Below, in pieces: positions 1 through 8,943 of a DNA stretch of 43,494 bases. The translations under genes were made by a program, and so were the position numbers. The stretch is from contig DPRR01000031.1 of the NCBI GenBank assembly GCA_003538625.1, positions 1 through 43,494 on the forward strand. The letters are read 5' to 3'. Each line of letters opens with the position of its first letter. Within the stretch, counting starts at the first letter, position 1. Under the pieces are notes generated by a model. It made no database searches. It was not told where the DNA came from and saw only the letters and a program-made list of their open reading frames with translations. The stretch is from Ignavibacteriales bacterium (lineage in GTDB: Bacteria; Bacteroidota; Ignavibacteria; Ignavibacteriales; Ignavibacteriaceae).

Positions 1-40
1 GGGGAATTTACCCTTAGAGATTAAAAAATATGTCTGCATT

Positions 41-76
41 ATTGCATGGTTGCATGCACCCATGCAGTCATGCAAT
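41..76. repeat. Nested hairpin of GCATG units
   Basis: ATTGCATG (41-48) is the exact inverse of CATGCAAT (69-76), and a second inner pair TGCATG/CATGCA lies between them. The structure ends on the stop codon of the minus-strand SxtJ-like gene. It lacks a following T-run on that strand, so it is not a standard intrinsic terminator. It could slow 3' decay of the message or simply be a small dispersed palindrome. Confidence 0.5.
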
Positions 77-492
77 CAAAACTGTCTTTCATAATCAATT
101 TTTTGTTTTGCTGTACTCTCTCTTTTTTCCCAATAAGTTGAAGCATTTTTATCAAATCGCAAGGGCATAAACTTTTTACCAACAAGTTTTGCAATAAATC
201 CAATTGGAGTTAACACAATATAAAATAATAAAGTTAAAATTACCCTGGACATTACAAATCCCATTAACAAAGCAAGCATCATCCAGAGCCTATGGAATGG
301 ACGCAATAGAGAAGGAAATACAACGGCAATTATCACAAATAATCCACCAATTGCAGAAAAATAAATTGATGAAGTTTTACCCAGATACCACAAAAGTAGT
401 GATAACAATATTAAAACAATACCAACGGTTAATCCTGTTTTCTTAACTGCATTTTCAGATTTATCAATAAATTTTATTTCTTCTTTTAACAT
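76..492 (-). CDS. SxtJ-like small membrane protein
   Basis: A 138-aa protein with hydrophobic segments at about residues 20-37, 43-60 and 68-106, the last long enough for a hairpin or two spans, and a basic C-terminus. The size, the membrane layout and the C-terminal pattern FMPLRFD...TYWEKR resemble the SxtJ family, which is found beside NodU/CmcH-type carbamoyltransferases in many bacteria. It follows the carbamoyltransferase gene by 130 bp on the same strand, which fits that pairing. The family has no established biochemical function; a membrane role in delivering or exporting the carbamoylated product is inference. The DUF5989 partner that often accompanies the pair is not visible and may lie left of the window. 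The ATG at 492 is the only sensible start. Confidence 0.7.
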   Translation of the reverse strand: MLKEEIKFIDKSENAVKKTGLTVGIVLILLSLLLWYLGKTSSIYFSAIGGLFVIIAVVFPSLLRPFHRLWMMLALLMGFVMSRVILTLLFYIVLTPIGFIAKLVGKKFMPLRFDKNASTYWEKRESTAKQKIDYERQF

Positions 493-520
493 AGTTTTGC
501 ATTAGAGTTATTTGATAATT

Positions 521-598
521 AAACCTCGAAGGTTTATTTATTTATCTTCTCTACTTTTAAATTTTTAATAACCATATTTTAACAAACCTTCGAGGTTT
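521..598. repeat. Inverted repeat AAACCTCGAAGGTTT
   Basis: AAACCTCGAAGGTTT (521-535) and its exact reverse complement (584-598) flank 48 AT-rich bases between the carbamoyltransferase and SxtJ-like genes. Each arm is also nearly self-palindromic. It looks like a short dispersed intergenic palindrome and could form a transcript hairpin within the operon. Confidence 0.6.
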
Positions 599-622
599 TT
601 ACTTTATAAAATTTAACACTGC

Positions 623-2440
623 TTAATCCAGTACAAATTCTTTTTTCCAATTTGTATCGTTTTCAAGTGGTTTCTGATCTTCTTTACTTAAAATATAATT
701 ACCAAGAACAAGATAATCCATATCCGTTCTCATAAAACATTTATATGCATCTTCCGGAGTGCAGACAATCGGCTCTCCTCTTACGTTAAATGATGTGTTA
801 ATGATAACCGCACAACCTGTTTTTTCTTCAAACTTTGAAATTAGTTTATGATATCTTGGATTTGTTTCCTTATGCACTGTCTGCAATCTTGCGGAATAAT
901 CCACATGCGTAATTGCAGGAATATCAGATCGTACAACATTAAGTTTTTCAATTCCCCATTTTTTTTGATCTTCATCATTCATTGGAATTCGCCGTTCCTT
1001 CTTTATATCAGAAGTAAGAAGCATATATGGACTTTCCTTTTCAATCTCGAAAAAGTCACTTACTTTTTCAAAAAGTACAGATGGAGCAAAAGGACGAAAA
1101 CCTTCTCTGAATTTTATTTTGATGTTCATCGTTGCCTGCATTTTAGGAGAACGCGCATCTCCGATAATCGTTCTTGATCCAAGTGCACGCGGACCAAATT
1201 CCATTTTGCCATCAAACCAACCAATTACTTTCTCTGAGTTGATTAGGTTTGCGACTGTTTCAATTAATTCATCATCACCATATTTTTTTGCAGAAAGATT
1301 GTTTGATTGAATGAATGCATGGATTTTATCATCATTAAATATCGGACCAAGATATGAACCTTTTTGTGAATCTGTTTTTTCATCAGCAGTTCTTGGGTTA
1401 TTATGATATTTATACCAGCCGATCAAAGCGGCACCAAGTGCTCCGCCTGCATCTCCTGCCGCAGGTTGTATCCAGATATTTTCAAACGGACCTTCTCTTA
1501 ATAATCTTCCATTAGCTACACAGTTTAAGGCGACTCCTCCTGCAAGACAAAGATTTTTCAATCCTGTTTCTTTGTAAACATGATTGCCAAGTTTAAGAAC
1601 AATCTCTTCTGTCACTTCCTGCAGAGATCGAGCAATATCCATTTCTTTTTGGGTAAGATTTGTCTCGGGTTTTCTTGGAGGACCACCGAAAAGTTTATTA
1701 AACCTTTCGTTCGTCATTGTAAGTCCCTGACAGTAATTAAAGTACTCCATATTCATTCGGAATGAGCCATCATCTTTTACATCAATCAAATGATCATAAA
1801 TTAATTGTTTGTACTTTGGTTCACCGTAGGGAGCTAAGCCCATAACTTTATACTCACCGGAGTTTACTTTGAACCCTGTATAATATGTTAATGCTGAGTA
1901 TAACAATCCAAGTGAATGCGGAAATTTTATATCTGCAAGAAGTTGGATATTATTTCCATCACCAATACCGTAACTTGTTGTGGTCCACTCACCAACCCCA
2001 TCCATTGTTAAAATTGCCGCTTTGTTATAAGGCGATGGATAAAATGCAGACGCTGCGTGAGACTCGTGATGCTCTGGAAAAATTATTTTGCCAGTGTAAC
2101 CAAGTTTATCTTTTATCATTTCCTTCATCCAAAGCTTTTCCTTTATCCACAGCGGCATTGCTTTGATAAAAGATTTAATTCCAACCGGAGCATAAGCAAG
2201 ATAAGTTTCAAGTAAGCGCTCAAACTTTAAAAATGGTTTATCATAAAATGCTACAAGATCAAGCTGTTCTGCGGTTATGGCAGCATCTTTAAGACAAAAC
2301 TCAATTGCTTTTTGCGGAAAGTTATGATCGTGTTTTTTTCGGGTAAAGCGTTCTTCCTGTGCAGCAGAAATTATCTCACCGTCTTTTACAAGACTAGCTG
2401 CGCTATCGTGATAAAAAGCTGAAATACCGAGTATATACAT
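623..2440 (-). CDS. NodU/CmcH-family carbamoyltransferase
   Basis: This 605-aa protein has the full length and both domains of the family. The N-terminal ASKHA-like domain starts with ILGISAFYHDSAASL (3-17) and has HHESHAASAF at 124-133, whose histidines match the metal and carbamoyl-adenylate site of the TobZ/HypF-like family. The C-terminal YrdC-like half contains MEFGPRALGSRTII and FRPFAPSVL, and ends with the INTSFNVRGEPIV block. Such enzymes move a carbamoyl group from carbamoyl phosphate, through carbamoyl-AMP, to a hydroxyl of a sugar or secondary metabolite. The acceptor cannot be read from sequence. It lies 19 bp after the parvulin gene and upstream of the SxtJ-like gene, probably in one operon. 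No strong Shine-Dalgarno is visible. Confidence 0.92.
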   Translation of the reverse strand: MYILGISAFYHDSAASLVKDGEIISAAQEERFTRKKHDHNFPQKAIEFCLKDAAITAEQLDLVAFYDKPFLKFERLLETYLAYAPVGIKSFIKAMPLWIKEKLWMKEMIKDKLGYTGKIIFPEHHESHAASAFYPSPYNKAAILTMDGVGEWTTTSYGIGDGNNIQLLADIKFPHSLGLLYSALTYYTGFKVNSGEYKVMGLAPYGEPKYKQLIYDHLIDVKDDGSFRMNMEYFNYCQGLTMTNERFNKLFGGPPRKPETNLTQKEMDIARSLQEVTEEIVLKLGNHVYKETGLKNLCLAGGVALNCVANGRLLREGPFENIWIQPAAGDAGGALGAALIGWYKYHNNPRTADEKTDSQKGSYLGPIFNDDKIHAFIQSNNLSAKKYGDDELIETVANLINSEKVIGWFDGKMEFGPRALGSRTIIGDARSPKMQATMNIKIKFREGFRPFAPSVLFEKVSDFFEIEKESPYMLLTSDIKKERRIPMNDEDQKKWGIEKLNVVRSDIPAITHVDYSARLQTVHKETNPRYHKLISKFEEKTGCAVIINTSFNVRGEPIVCTPEDAYKCFMRTDMDYLVLGNYILSKEDQKPLENDTNWKKEFVLD

Positions 2441-2459
2441 ATTTAATATTTAAAAATCA

Positions 2460-4289
2460 TTATTGAATATTTTGAGAACTTCCCTGCCACTCAGGTACCC
2501 ATTCCATATTAATATTTACAAGTGGAACTGCAAGAATTCTTCCGCCAAAACCAAGATATCTGTATATGATTGATTGATGAGATGTAACTGCGATATTTTT
2601 TAAATTATCAAGATTAACCTGAAGCCCGTATTTATTGGCTAAATCTCCAATAAATTTATTAATTGATTTTTTCTGCTTTAGATAACCCAACTCTTTAACC
2701 AATTCATTTTTTAGTTCAGCAAAATCTTTACTTAAGGAAGCTGAGTCCTCTTTAACATCAAGAAGTTTAAAGACCAAATAACCATTTTTAAACGGCATTG
2801 GACCATAAATATCACCAATTTTCATGGATGCGGCGATTCTTCCAACTTCTCCGTTTGAATTGGCAGTAATAAAACCTGATTCGCCATTATTTGTTTTTGA
2901 TGATTGATTTGACGAATATTTTTTTAGAAGGTCTTCAAAATTTTTCCCGCTCTCAATTTCATTCAAAAATTTTTCCACAGTTTCCAGGCTATCTGAATAA
3001 AATTGCAGAATGTTCACCTGTTTGTTTCTTAGCTTTCCATTTTTTTGTTCGTTATAAAAGTCAATTATTTCCTGATCAGAAACCTTGGCTGAATCAATAA
3101 ATTTTGTAGTAACAAGCTGCATGAAATAATTATCTTTCCACATCTTCATCTGATTCTTTACAGCGCTGTTACTCTGAAGCCCCTGTCTATAACCTTCATC
3201 TGCGAGCATTTTGTATTCTATAAAATCTTTTGTTTTAATGCTTAGTGAATTGAGAATTGTATAGTAGTCCAATGAATCAACATTAAAATTTTCAAATCTT
3301 AAATAGTTCAAAAAATCCTCTGCATTAAGATTTCTATCGCTCATTTCAACAAAAGTCAACGCGAGAGTATCTTTGCCTAATTGGTATTCAATCAGTGGAA
3401 TATCAACAGACATTAAGTAAATTTTTTCATTTTTTTGATTATCTGAAACTCTGCTTTTTAGAACTGCAAATAAATGAGTTGAAAAACTTTTAAGTAACTT
3501 TCCATTAATTTTTACCTGCTTATCCTTAAAAAATTTTTCCATGTAAACTTTATAGAAATCACGTTCAGCTCTTTCTTTAGCTAGTTTCTGTGATTTTTTA
3601 AAATCATTTTCCCACCCAAGAGATTTTAAGATAATTGGATTATATCTTTTTAAGATTTTGAAAATGTACCAGCTTCTATTCATTTCTATAGTAGGGGTAA
3701 ACGCATCATCAGGCAATGGAAATATTTTATCTTCAATATTTTCCGCTAACTGACCAACTGATATTGTAAGTGTATCTTCATTATGTGAATTCAATTCAGT
3801 ATAAAGACTGTCAAAAGGAACTCCCTTTTTTAAAAGATTATATATATTATTTATTTCACTTTCATTTTCAGATCGTATGTATATCAAACTTACATTATTT
3901 GCATTAGCCAGGTAAAAGCTAAGAAGTGAGTCGGCTTTTGCCTTAGCTTTATCCACAATTTCTTTTTTATACAGCGCATCGCGTACAAACATTTCTTCAA
4001 AGATCTTCAAGGTTTTTTTTACAACTGCAGTGGTATCAATATATATTTCATCTCCGTAAAGTGATAAAAGTTTTTCTGCAATTAGTGAATAAAGAAACTC
4101 CTGCTTTAGTTCATCCTTTATTTTTTTGTTTTCTCTATATAATTGTGGAGTCAATTCGTATCTGGCCAGAAATTCATCCTTTGTAATAACTTCGCTGCCA
4201 ATCTTAGCTAAATTTAGCTGTTCATTTTGTGAAAAAATCAGAGTAGTAAAAACCAGAGTGGTTAGTGTATATAAAACAATTATTCTCAT
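2460..4289 (-). CDS. Exported peptidyl-prolyl isomerase with two parvulin-like domains
   Basis: A 609-aa protein beginning with a signal peptide (about residues 1-20, MRIIVLYTLTTLVFTTLIFS). It contains a divergent PpiC-like segment around 125-215 (VSLIYIRSENE...FPLPDDAFTP) and a better conserved one around 393-515, which includes NNGESGFIT and MKIGDIYGPMPFKNGYLVFKLLD. Helical stretches link the two, as in SurA/PrsA-type periplasmic chaperones. The likely role is folding of exported or outer-membrane proteins, which fits the surface operon nearby, but the substrate is unknown. The first domain may have lost isomerase activity. The gene heads the minus-strand group that continues into the carbamoyltransferase and diverges from the SGNH gene. 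Confidence 0.82.
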   Translation of the reverse strand: MRIIVLYTLTTLVFTTLIFSQNEQLNLAKIGSEVITKDEFLARYELTPQLYRENKKIKDELKQEFLYSLIAEKLLSLYGDEIYIDTTAVVKKTLKIFEEMFVRDALYKKEIVDKAKAKADSLLSFYLANANNVSLIYIRSENESEINNIYNLLKKGVPFDSLYTELNSHNEDTLTISVGQLAENIEDKIFPLPDDAFTPTIEMNRSWYIFKILKRYNPIILKSLGWENDFKKSQKLAKERAERDFYKVYMEKFFKDKQVKINGKLLKSFSTHLFAVLKSRVSDNQKNEKIYLMSVDIPLIEYQLGKDTLALTFVEMSDRNLNAEDFLNYLRFENFNVDSLDYYTILNSLSIKTKDFIEYKMLADEGYRQGLQSNSAVKNQMKMWKDNYFMQLVTTKFIDSAKVSDQEIIDFYNEQKNGKLRNKQVNILQFYSDSLETVEKFLNEIESGKNFEDLLKKYSSNQSSKTNNGESGFITANSNGEVGRIAASMKIGDIYGPMPFKNGYLVFKLLDVKEDSASLSKDFAELKNELVKELGYLKQKKSINKFIGDLANKYGLQVNLDNLKNIAVTSHQSIIYRYLGFGGRILAVPLVNINMEWVPEWQGSSQNIQ

Positions 4290-4406
4290 TCTTCAATATA
4301 ATTCTTTAATTTTCTGCAAATCAAAATATACCTTATGCCATAAAAATAAAAAGTAAATAATTTTATTATTATGGTTATGTAAAATAAGCACTATACAGGA
4401 GAAAAC

Positions 4407-6344
4407 TTGGCAAAGGATAAGCAAGTAAAACTCAAATCAATCAAAAATAACGATACAGTTATAGAGAACACATCGTCATCAGATAAAAAAAGAAAGCATC
4501 CTTTTTGGTTCAATCTGGTGCTTCTGATTATACCAATTATTTTCTTCATACTATTAGAATTGGTATTAAGATTTACTAATTACGGAATAGATACAACAGA
4601 ATGGGTTGAGATTGCACCAGGGCAATTGGTTTTAAATCCCGATGTCGGATATCGATATTTCCATTCCACTTCGGGAATCCCATATTCAAATCAAAATAGT
4701 TTTAGTAAAATTAAAAGCGAAAATACATTTCGTGTTTTTATAATGGGTGCAAGCAGCGCTGCAGGTTATCCTTTTACGCCTAATGGAGATTTCGGACTTT
4801 ATATCAAAAAGAAACTACAAATTCTTTATCCTCAATTAGATATTGAGATAATAAATGTTTCTTTAACAGCTACTAATTCTTACACAATTCTTGATCTTCT
4901 GCCAGGTGTTATTGAACAAAACCCAGATTTGATTTTATTTTATGCGGGACACAATGAGTACTATGGGGCTTTTGGTGTTGGATCGATGGAATCTATAGGA
5001 CAATCCAGAAGCATCGTCAATTTTATTTTATCACTAGAAAAATATAAAACCTTTGTTCTTTTAAGAGATATATTAAAATGGATTCAGAGCATATTTACTA
5101 GTGATGGATCTCAGGGTGCGCTTAAGAAAAGCGGAACCTTGATGTCAAGGATGGTTAAGAATCAAACTATTGCTTTTAATTCTGAAGTTTATAATCTCGG
5201 CATAGAACAGTTTCGAGGAAATTTTAATGATATTCTGAATCAGTGTAAAAAAAATAATATCCCGGTAATAATCTCCACGCTTGCTTGTAATTTAAAAGAC
5301 CAGCCTCCTTTTGTTTCATTAAAAGCTGATAACATTCCAAAAGCGGATGAAATATTTAAACTTGCCGAATCCAAATCAGATGATTCCACAGAAGCATTGC
5401 GGCTTTTTAGATATGCTAAAGATCTTGATGGATTAAGATTCAGAGCATCAGAAAAAATTAATGATTTAATTATAGATTTCAGTAAAAAGTTCAACTATCC
5501 GATTGTAAAAATTGATTCAATATTTAATTCAATTAGTCCAAAAGGTATTACTGGAAATAATTTAATGACTGATCATCTGCATCCGACTTTTGACGGATAT
5601 AAATTAATTGGGAAATCTTTTTTTGATGTAATGCTGAAAAATAATCTGTTACCTAAAGCTGAGAAAGAAAAAATTGATCCTGAAAAACTTGATAGCTTAA
5701 CAAACGCGCAGACGTATATCTCAAGATTAGATTCGGTTATTTCAAAGTACAGAATATTAGTACTTAAAAATGATTGGCCATTCAGTGAACCTAAATCTGT
5801 ACCTTATATGCTTAAACTTTTTAATCAGCAAACATTGATTGATAGTCTGGCTGTTAAAGTCATTGATAACAGATATTCGTGGGAACGTGCTCACAGAGAG
5901 GCGGCAGAATATTATTTAAGATATCATAATTACAATGAATTTATCAGAGAACTTACAATCTTAATTACCCAATACCCTTTTGTTAGTGAGTATTATAAAT
6001 ACGTCACCGAACAATTACTTGCTGCTAAAATGTTTGATGATGCTTATACATTTCTATTAAAGGGACAAAAAAGATTTCCCGGTGCATTTTATGCAAAATG
6101 GATTGGTATAATTGATTTATCGAAAGAAAATATTGACTCAGCCATTAAATATTTGAATGAAAGTCTGCAGTACGGTAATAATGATCCACAGGTTTATTAC
6201 AATCTGGCTGGTGCGTATTCAAAGAAAAAAATGTTTTCTGAAGCTCTTAGCACAATAGAAAGTTGTCTGTCATTAAATCCTAACTATCCTGGTGCAAATG
6301 GAATTAAATCTCAGTTACATCAGATCTTAAGATTAAAACAATAA
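4407..6344 (+). CDS. Membrane-anchored SGNH hydrolase with C-terminal TPR repeats
   Basis: The 645-aa product has a basic N-terminus, one transmembrane helix (about residues 33-54) and then an SGNH/GDSL-type domain. Block I is FIMGASSAAGYPF (Ser near 115), block III is FYAGHNEYYG (near 180) and block V is DHLHPTFDGYKLIG (near 390), giving a Ser/Asp-x-x-His pair. From about 480 the sequence becomes helical TPR repeats, clearest in SAIKYLNESLQYGNNDPQVY. The enzyme probably acts outside the membrane on an ester, such as an acetyl group on a polysaccharide or lipid. The start is TTG at 4407, preceded by AGGAG; no in-frame ATG occurs before block I. SGNH proteins of this kind recur near SxtJ/carbamoyltransferase genes, so a shared pathway is possible though the strands diverge. 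Confidence 0.8.
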   Translation: MAKDKQVKLKSIKNNDTVIENTSSSDKKRKHPFWFNLVLLIIPIIFFILLELVLRFTNYGIDTTEWVEIAPGQLVLNPDVGYRYFHSTSGIPYSNQNSFSKIKSENTFRVFIMGASSAAGYPFTPNGDFGLYIKKKLQILYPQLDIEIINVSLTATNSYTILDLLPGVIEQNPDLILFYAGHNEYYGAFGVGSMESIGQSRSIVNFILSLEKYKTFVLLRDILKWIQSIFTSDGSQGALKKSGTLMSRMVKNQTIAFNSEVYNLGIEQFRGNFNDILNQCKKNNIPVIISTLACNLKDQPPFVSLKADNIPKADEIFKLAESKSDDSTEALRLFRYAKDLDGLRFRASEKINDLIIDFSKKFNYPIVKIDSIFNSISPKGITGNNLMTDHLHPTFDGYKLIGKSFFDVMLKNNLLPKAEKEKIDPEKLDSLTNAQTYISRLDSVISKYRILVLKNDWPFSEPKSVPYMLKLFNQQTLIDSLAVKVIDNRYSWERAHREAAEYYLRYHNYNEFIRELTILITQYPFVSEYYKYVTEQLLAAKMFDDAYTFLLKGQKRFPGAFYAKWIGIIDLSKENIDSAIKYLNESLQYGNNDPQVYYNLAGAYSKKKMFSEALSTIESCLSLNPNYPGANGIKSQLHQILRLKQ

Positions 6345-6380
6345 GATAAAAATTAACTTACTGATGATCTGAGTAGTTAT

Positions 6381-6410
6381 AAAAAAAGCCGATCAACTGA
6401 TCGGCTTTTT
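6381..6410. terminator. Bidirectional intrinsic terminator
   Basis: AAAAAGCCGATCA pairs with TGATCGGCTTTTT around a 2-base centre. The A/T runs on both sides serve the plus-strand SGNH gene (ends 6344) and the minus-strand T9SS cargo gene (ends 6432), which converge here. Confidence 0.88.
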
Positions 6411-6431
6411 GCTCATAAAGAAAAACTGAAA

Positions 6432-7865
6432 TTACTTCAACATCATCATCTTATTTGTCTGGGTGAAGTTATTTGCAGTAATAGTATAGAAATAAATACC
6501 ACTGGAAAGATTTGAAGCATGGAAATCAACTTCATAATTTCCGGCATTTCTGTAATCACTTACAAGAGTTGCTACTTCCTGCCCTAATGTGTTAAATACT
6601 CTAATGCTAACATTTCCAGCCTCAGGAATTGCAAAACGTATCTGAGTAGATGGGTTAAATGGATTCGGATAGTTTTGTGATAACTCATATGTTGCCGGTA
6701 TACCTGATTGTAAATCCCTGACATCTGTAACTACATTTACTAATGTATGAGTACCCATTGTACCAAATACGTTTTCAACTGTAGCACTTACTAAATCGGT
6801 TGTAAAATCAATAAAGTGATCTGCACCAACGCCGTTTTCATTATCATTACCGCCGCCGTTTGATGCCAATCCCCAATTTGCACCATATTTATACTGAATT
6901 CTTAATGGTGAATATTGTGGGAATGTTACGTCACGTGACCAGATATTATCACCTGCAGTGACGTCACCATTAGTACCGTTATCATACAATTTAATGGTTC
7001 GTATACTATCTGCATTCGGCCATCCGCCGGCAGGCCATTGTAATGGTGCATTAGCACCGCACAATCTTACGTCATCGATAGATGGGAAAGGCAGTAAATT
7101 GATTGCTGAAATTGCTCCAGCCATATTAACTGTAAATTTAATTGTAACCGGAAAGTTAGTTACAGTTGAAAGTGTAGCATCATTAAAAGTTCTGGCAATG
7201 AACGCTGCACCAAAATTCATATCATCTGCAGTAATCATATAAGTTTTATTTGGATCATTTTCCCAGGTGGTTCCGTTTGGTCCAAAGTATGCATATTTAT
7301 AATTGAAGGTTTCTCCTTCATAAGTATAAATTCTGTATGTGCCTTCGTAAACATTTGGATCCGTTAAGCTTTGAGAAAGCAAATCTGATGCTCCCCAGCT
7401 ATTAAAACTGCCTCTAACAGATAGAGTATCTGTGGAAGGATTGAAACGATTAGATACAATTTCAAATTCCATATTACAAGAGAAAGTGACGTCGATAGAA
7501 TCAGGAACTGCGTACTGATCATCATTATTCCAATAAGCAAAATATGTGCTATTACCAGAAGGTACTATGTACTCTCTGTTTGGATCATTTTCCCAATTGT
7601 CAGCACGTTTTATATATTTAAAGTAAAGTGTATCACCAACATTAAATGTTTTGGTGATTGTATAAACTGTATCTCCATCAAGATCAGTCATAACATCTGC
7701 TCCATTATTCCAGCTGTTAAAATTACCGGCGATTTTAACTTCATCGCCAACGGTAAACTGTCCTTTTGAAGCTGCAACACCCATATCAACCTGAAACTCA
7801 ACCGTCTGAGCAAACGTAAAGTTTACAAGCAGGATAAAGGTTATTAATCCTAACAATTTGTTCAT
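6432..7865 (-). CDS. T9SS-secreted protein with starch-binding-like repeats
   Basis: A 477-aa secreted protein with a signal peptide (1-19). Two related beta-sandwich segments follow, at about 22-115 and 130-225, each with a (G/S)xFNSW motif and a closing NWENDP or TWENDPNK loop. These resemble the CBM20/CBM48-type starch-binding or glycogen-binding fold. A third, more divergent module covers about 245-375. From about 392 there is a type A T9SS sorting domain: NYPNPFNPSTQIRF, then GQEVATLV, SGIYFYT and a terminal KMMMLK. It should be exported by T9SS and cleaved or anchored at the surface. Glucan binding is inferred from fold-like motifs only. It has an AAGGAG ribosome site and is the last gene of the TonB receptor operon. 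Confidence 0.85.
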   Translation of the reverse strand: MNKLLGLITFILLVNFTFAQTVEFQVDMGVAASKGQFTVGDEVKIAGNFNSWNNGADVMTDLDGDTVYTITKTFNVGDTLYFKYIKRADNWENDPNREYIVPSGNSTYFAYWNNDDQYAVPDSIDVTFSCNMEFEIVSNRFNPSTDTLSVRGSFNSWGASDLLSQSLTDPNVYEGTYRIYTYEGETFNYKYAYFGPNGTTWENDPNKTYMITADDMNFGAAFIARTFNDATLSTVTNFPVTIKFTVNMAGAISAINLLPFPSIDDVRLCGANAPLQWPAGGWPNADSIRTIKLYDNGTNGDVTAGDNIWSRDVTFPQYSPLRIQYKYGANWGLASNGGGNDNENGVGADHFIDFTTDLVSATVENVFGTMGTHTLVNVVTDVRDLQSGIPATYELSQNYPNPFNPSTQIRFAIPEAGNVSIRVFNTLGQEVATLVSDYRNAGNYEVDFHASNLSSGIYFYTITANNFTQTNKMMMLK

Positions 7866-7928
7866 CTTTAGATCTCCTTTTATTTAGTGAACTTGTTAAA
7901 AATATTTAAAAACAATTTATTTAGAAAG

Positions 7929-8933
7929 TTAAAATTTAATACCAAATGCAAACTGCTGAGTATAATCCAGAATACCGAAATCCTGATAAGCATAATCAAA
8001 AACTAATCCCAGTGTTGGTGTTAAATCATATTTAAAACCAACTCCAAGTGTAAGACCCTCTTCAGAATTATCAAGGTACAATGATTTATAACCGCCTCTT
8101 AATGAAACTATATCAAATATAGTATACTCCATTCCTACATTTAATGATTCGGAATTATCATTTGGATGATATGCATCTGCAGCTAATGTTAATTTATGGT
8201 TTTCAATATCAATTATATCCATTGCAACACCGACTTTAAAAGTTAATGGTAATGGATAACTGTCTGTATTTAACTTTGCAAGTATCTGATCATTATTACC
8301 GTAAATTTGTCCATTGATATCGTACTGTACAAATAAATCTTTACCGTCAAGCTGCATATCAGAACCAAAGTTTGTTATTGCCGCTCCTATCCTTAATCCA
8401 TAAATATCTGAAAGGAATAAAACACCAAGATCGATTGCTAATCCATTAGCAGAGGTATTCCATATTTTTTGATTTACATATTTTACATTAGCACCAATCG
8501 AAAATCTGTCAGTCAAATTATATGCATACGTTAATGAGAATACCATATCAGATGGTGTAAAAAACTCACCGGTTCCATCGGGTTCAGCTAGTGTTGTAAC
8601 TTCAAGACTTCCATAATCAAGATAGCCGATACTTAGCCCAACAACTCCCATATCGCCAAGACTTAGCATTGAGCCTGCCCAATTATAATTTATATCTGCA
8701 AACCAGGAAAGATGAGTAAACATAGCTTCATTAGTTCCAAGCCTGGATGCTCCGGCAGGATTCCAATAAAGTGAAGTTACATCATTTGCGGTAGCAACAA
8801 AAGCACCACCCATTGCAGCAGCCCGCGGCCCTATTCCGATATTAAGAAATGGAGCGGCAGTAGAACCAACTTTTGTTTGGCCAGCCAAGCTTATTGCAAA
8901 AATAAAACTAAAAATTAAAATAAACTTTTTCAT
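7929..8933 (-). CDS. PorV/PorQ-family outer-membrane protein
   Basis: 334 aa with a signal peptide (1-18). The hallmark N-terminal block follows: FLNIGIGPRAAAMGGAFVA, then DVTSLYWNPAGASRL, which is typical of PorV/PorQ barrel proteins in T9SS-bearing phyla. The rest is alternating beta-strand sequence ending in FGIKF, the aromatic C-terminus of an outer-membrane barrel. PorV shuttles T9SS cargo to the attachment complex in Porphyromonas; genomes of this group carry many paralogues, and this one probably serves its operon neighbours. A GGAG site lies just before the ATG. It sits between the large exported protein and the T9SS cargo, separated by 10 and 63 bp. Confidence 0.82.
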   Translation of the reverse strand: MKKFILIFSFIFAISLAGQTKVGSTAAPFLNIGIGPRAAAMGGAFVATANDVTSLYWNPAGASRLGTNEAMFTHLSWFADINYNWAGSMLSLGDMGVVGLSIGYLDYGSLEVTTLAEPDGTGEFFTPSDMVFSLTYAYNLTDRFSIGANVKYVNQKIWNTSANGLAIDLGVLFLSDIYGLRIGAAITNFGSDMQLDGKDLFVQYDINGQIYGNNDQILAKLNTDSYPLPLTFKVGVAMDIIDIENHKLTLAADAYHPNDNSESLNVGMEYTIFDIVSLRGGYKSLYLDNSEEGLTLGVGFKYDLTPTLGLVFDYAYQDFGILDYTQQFAFGIKF

Positions 8934-8943
8934 TTTGTCTCCA

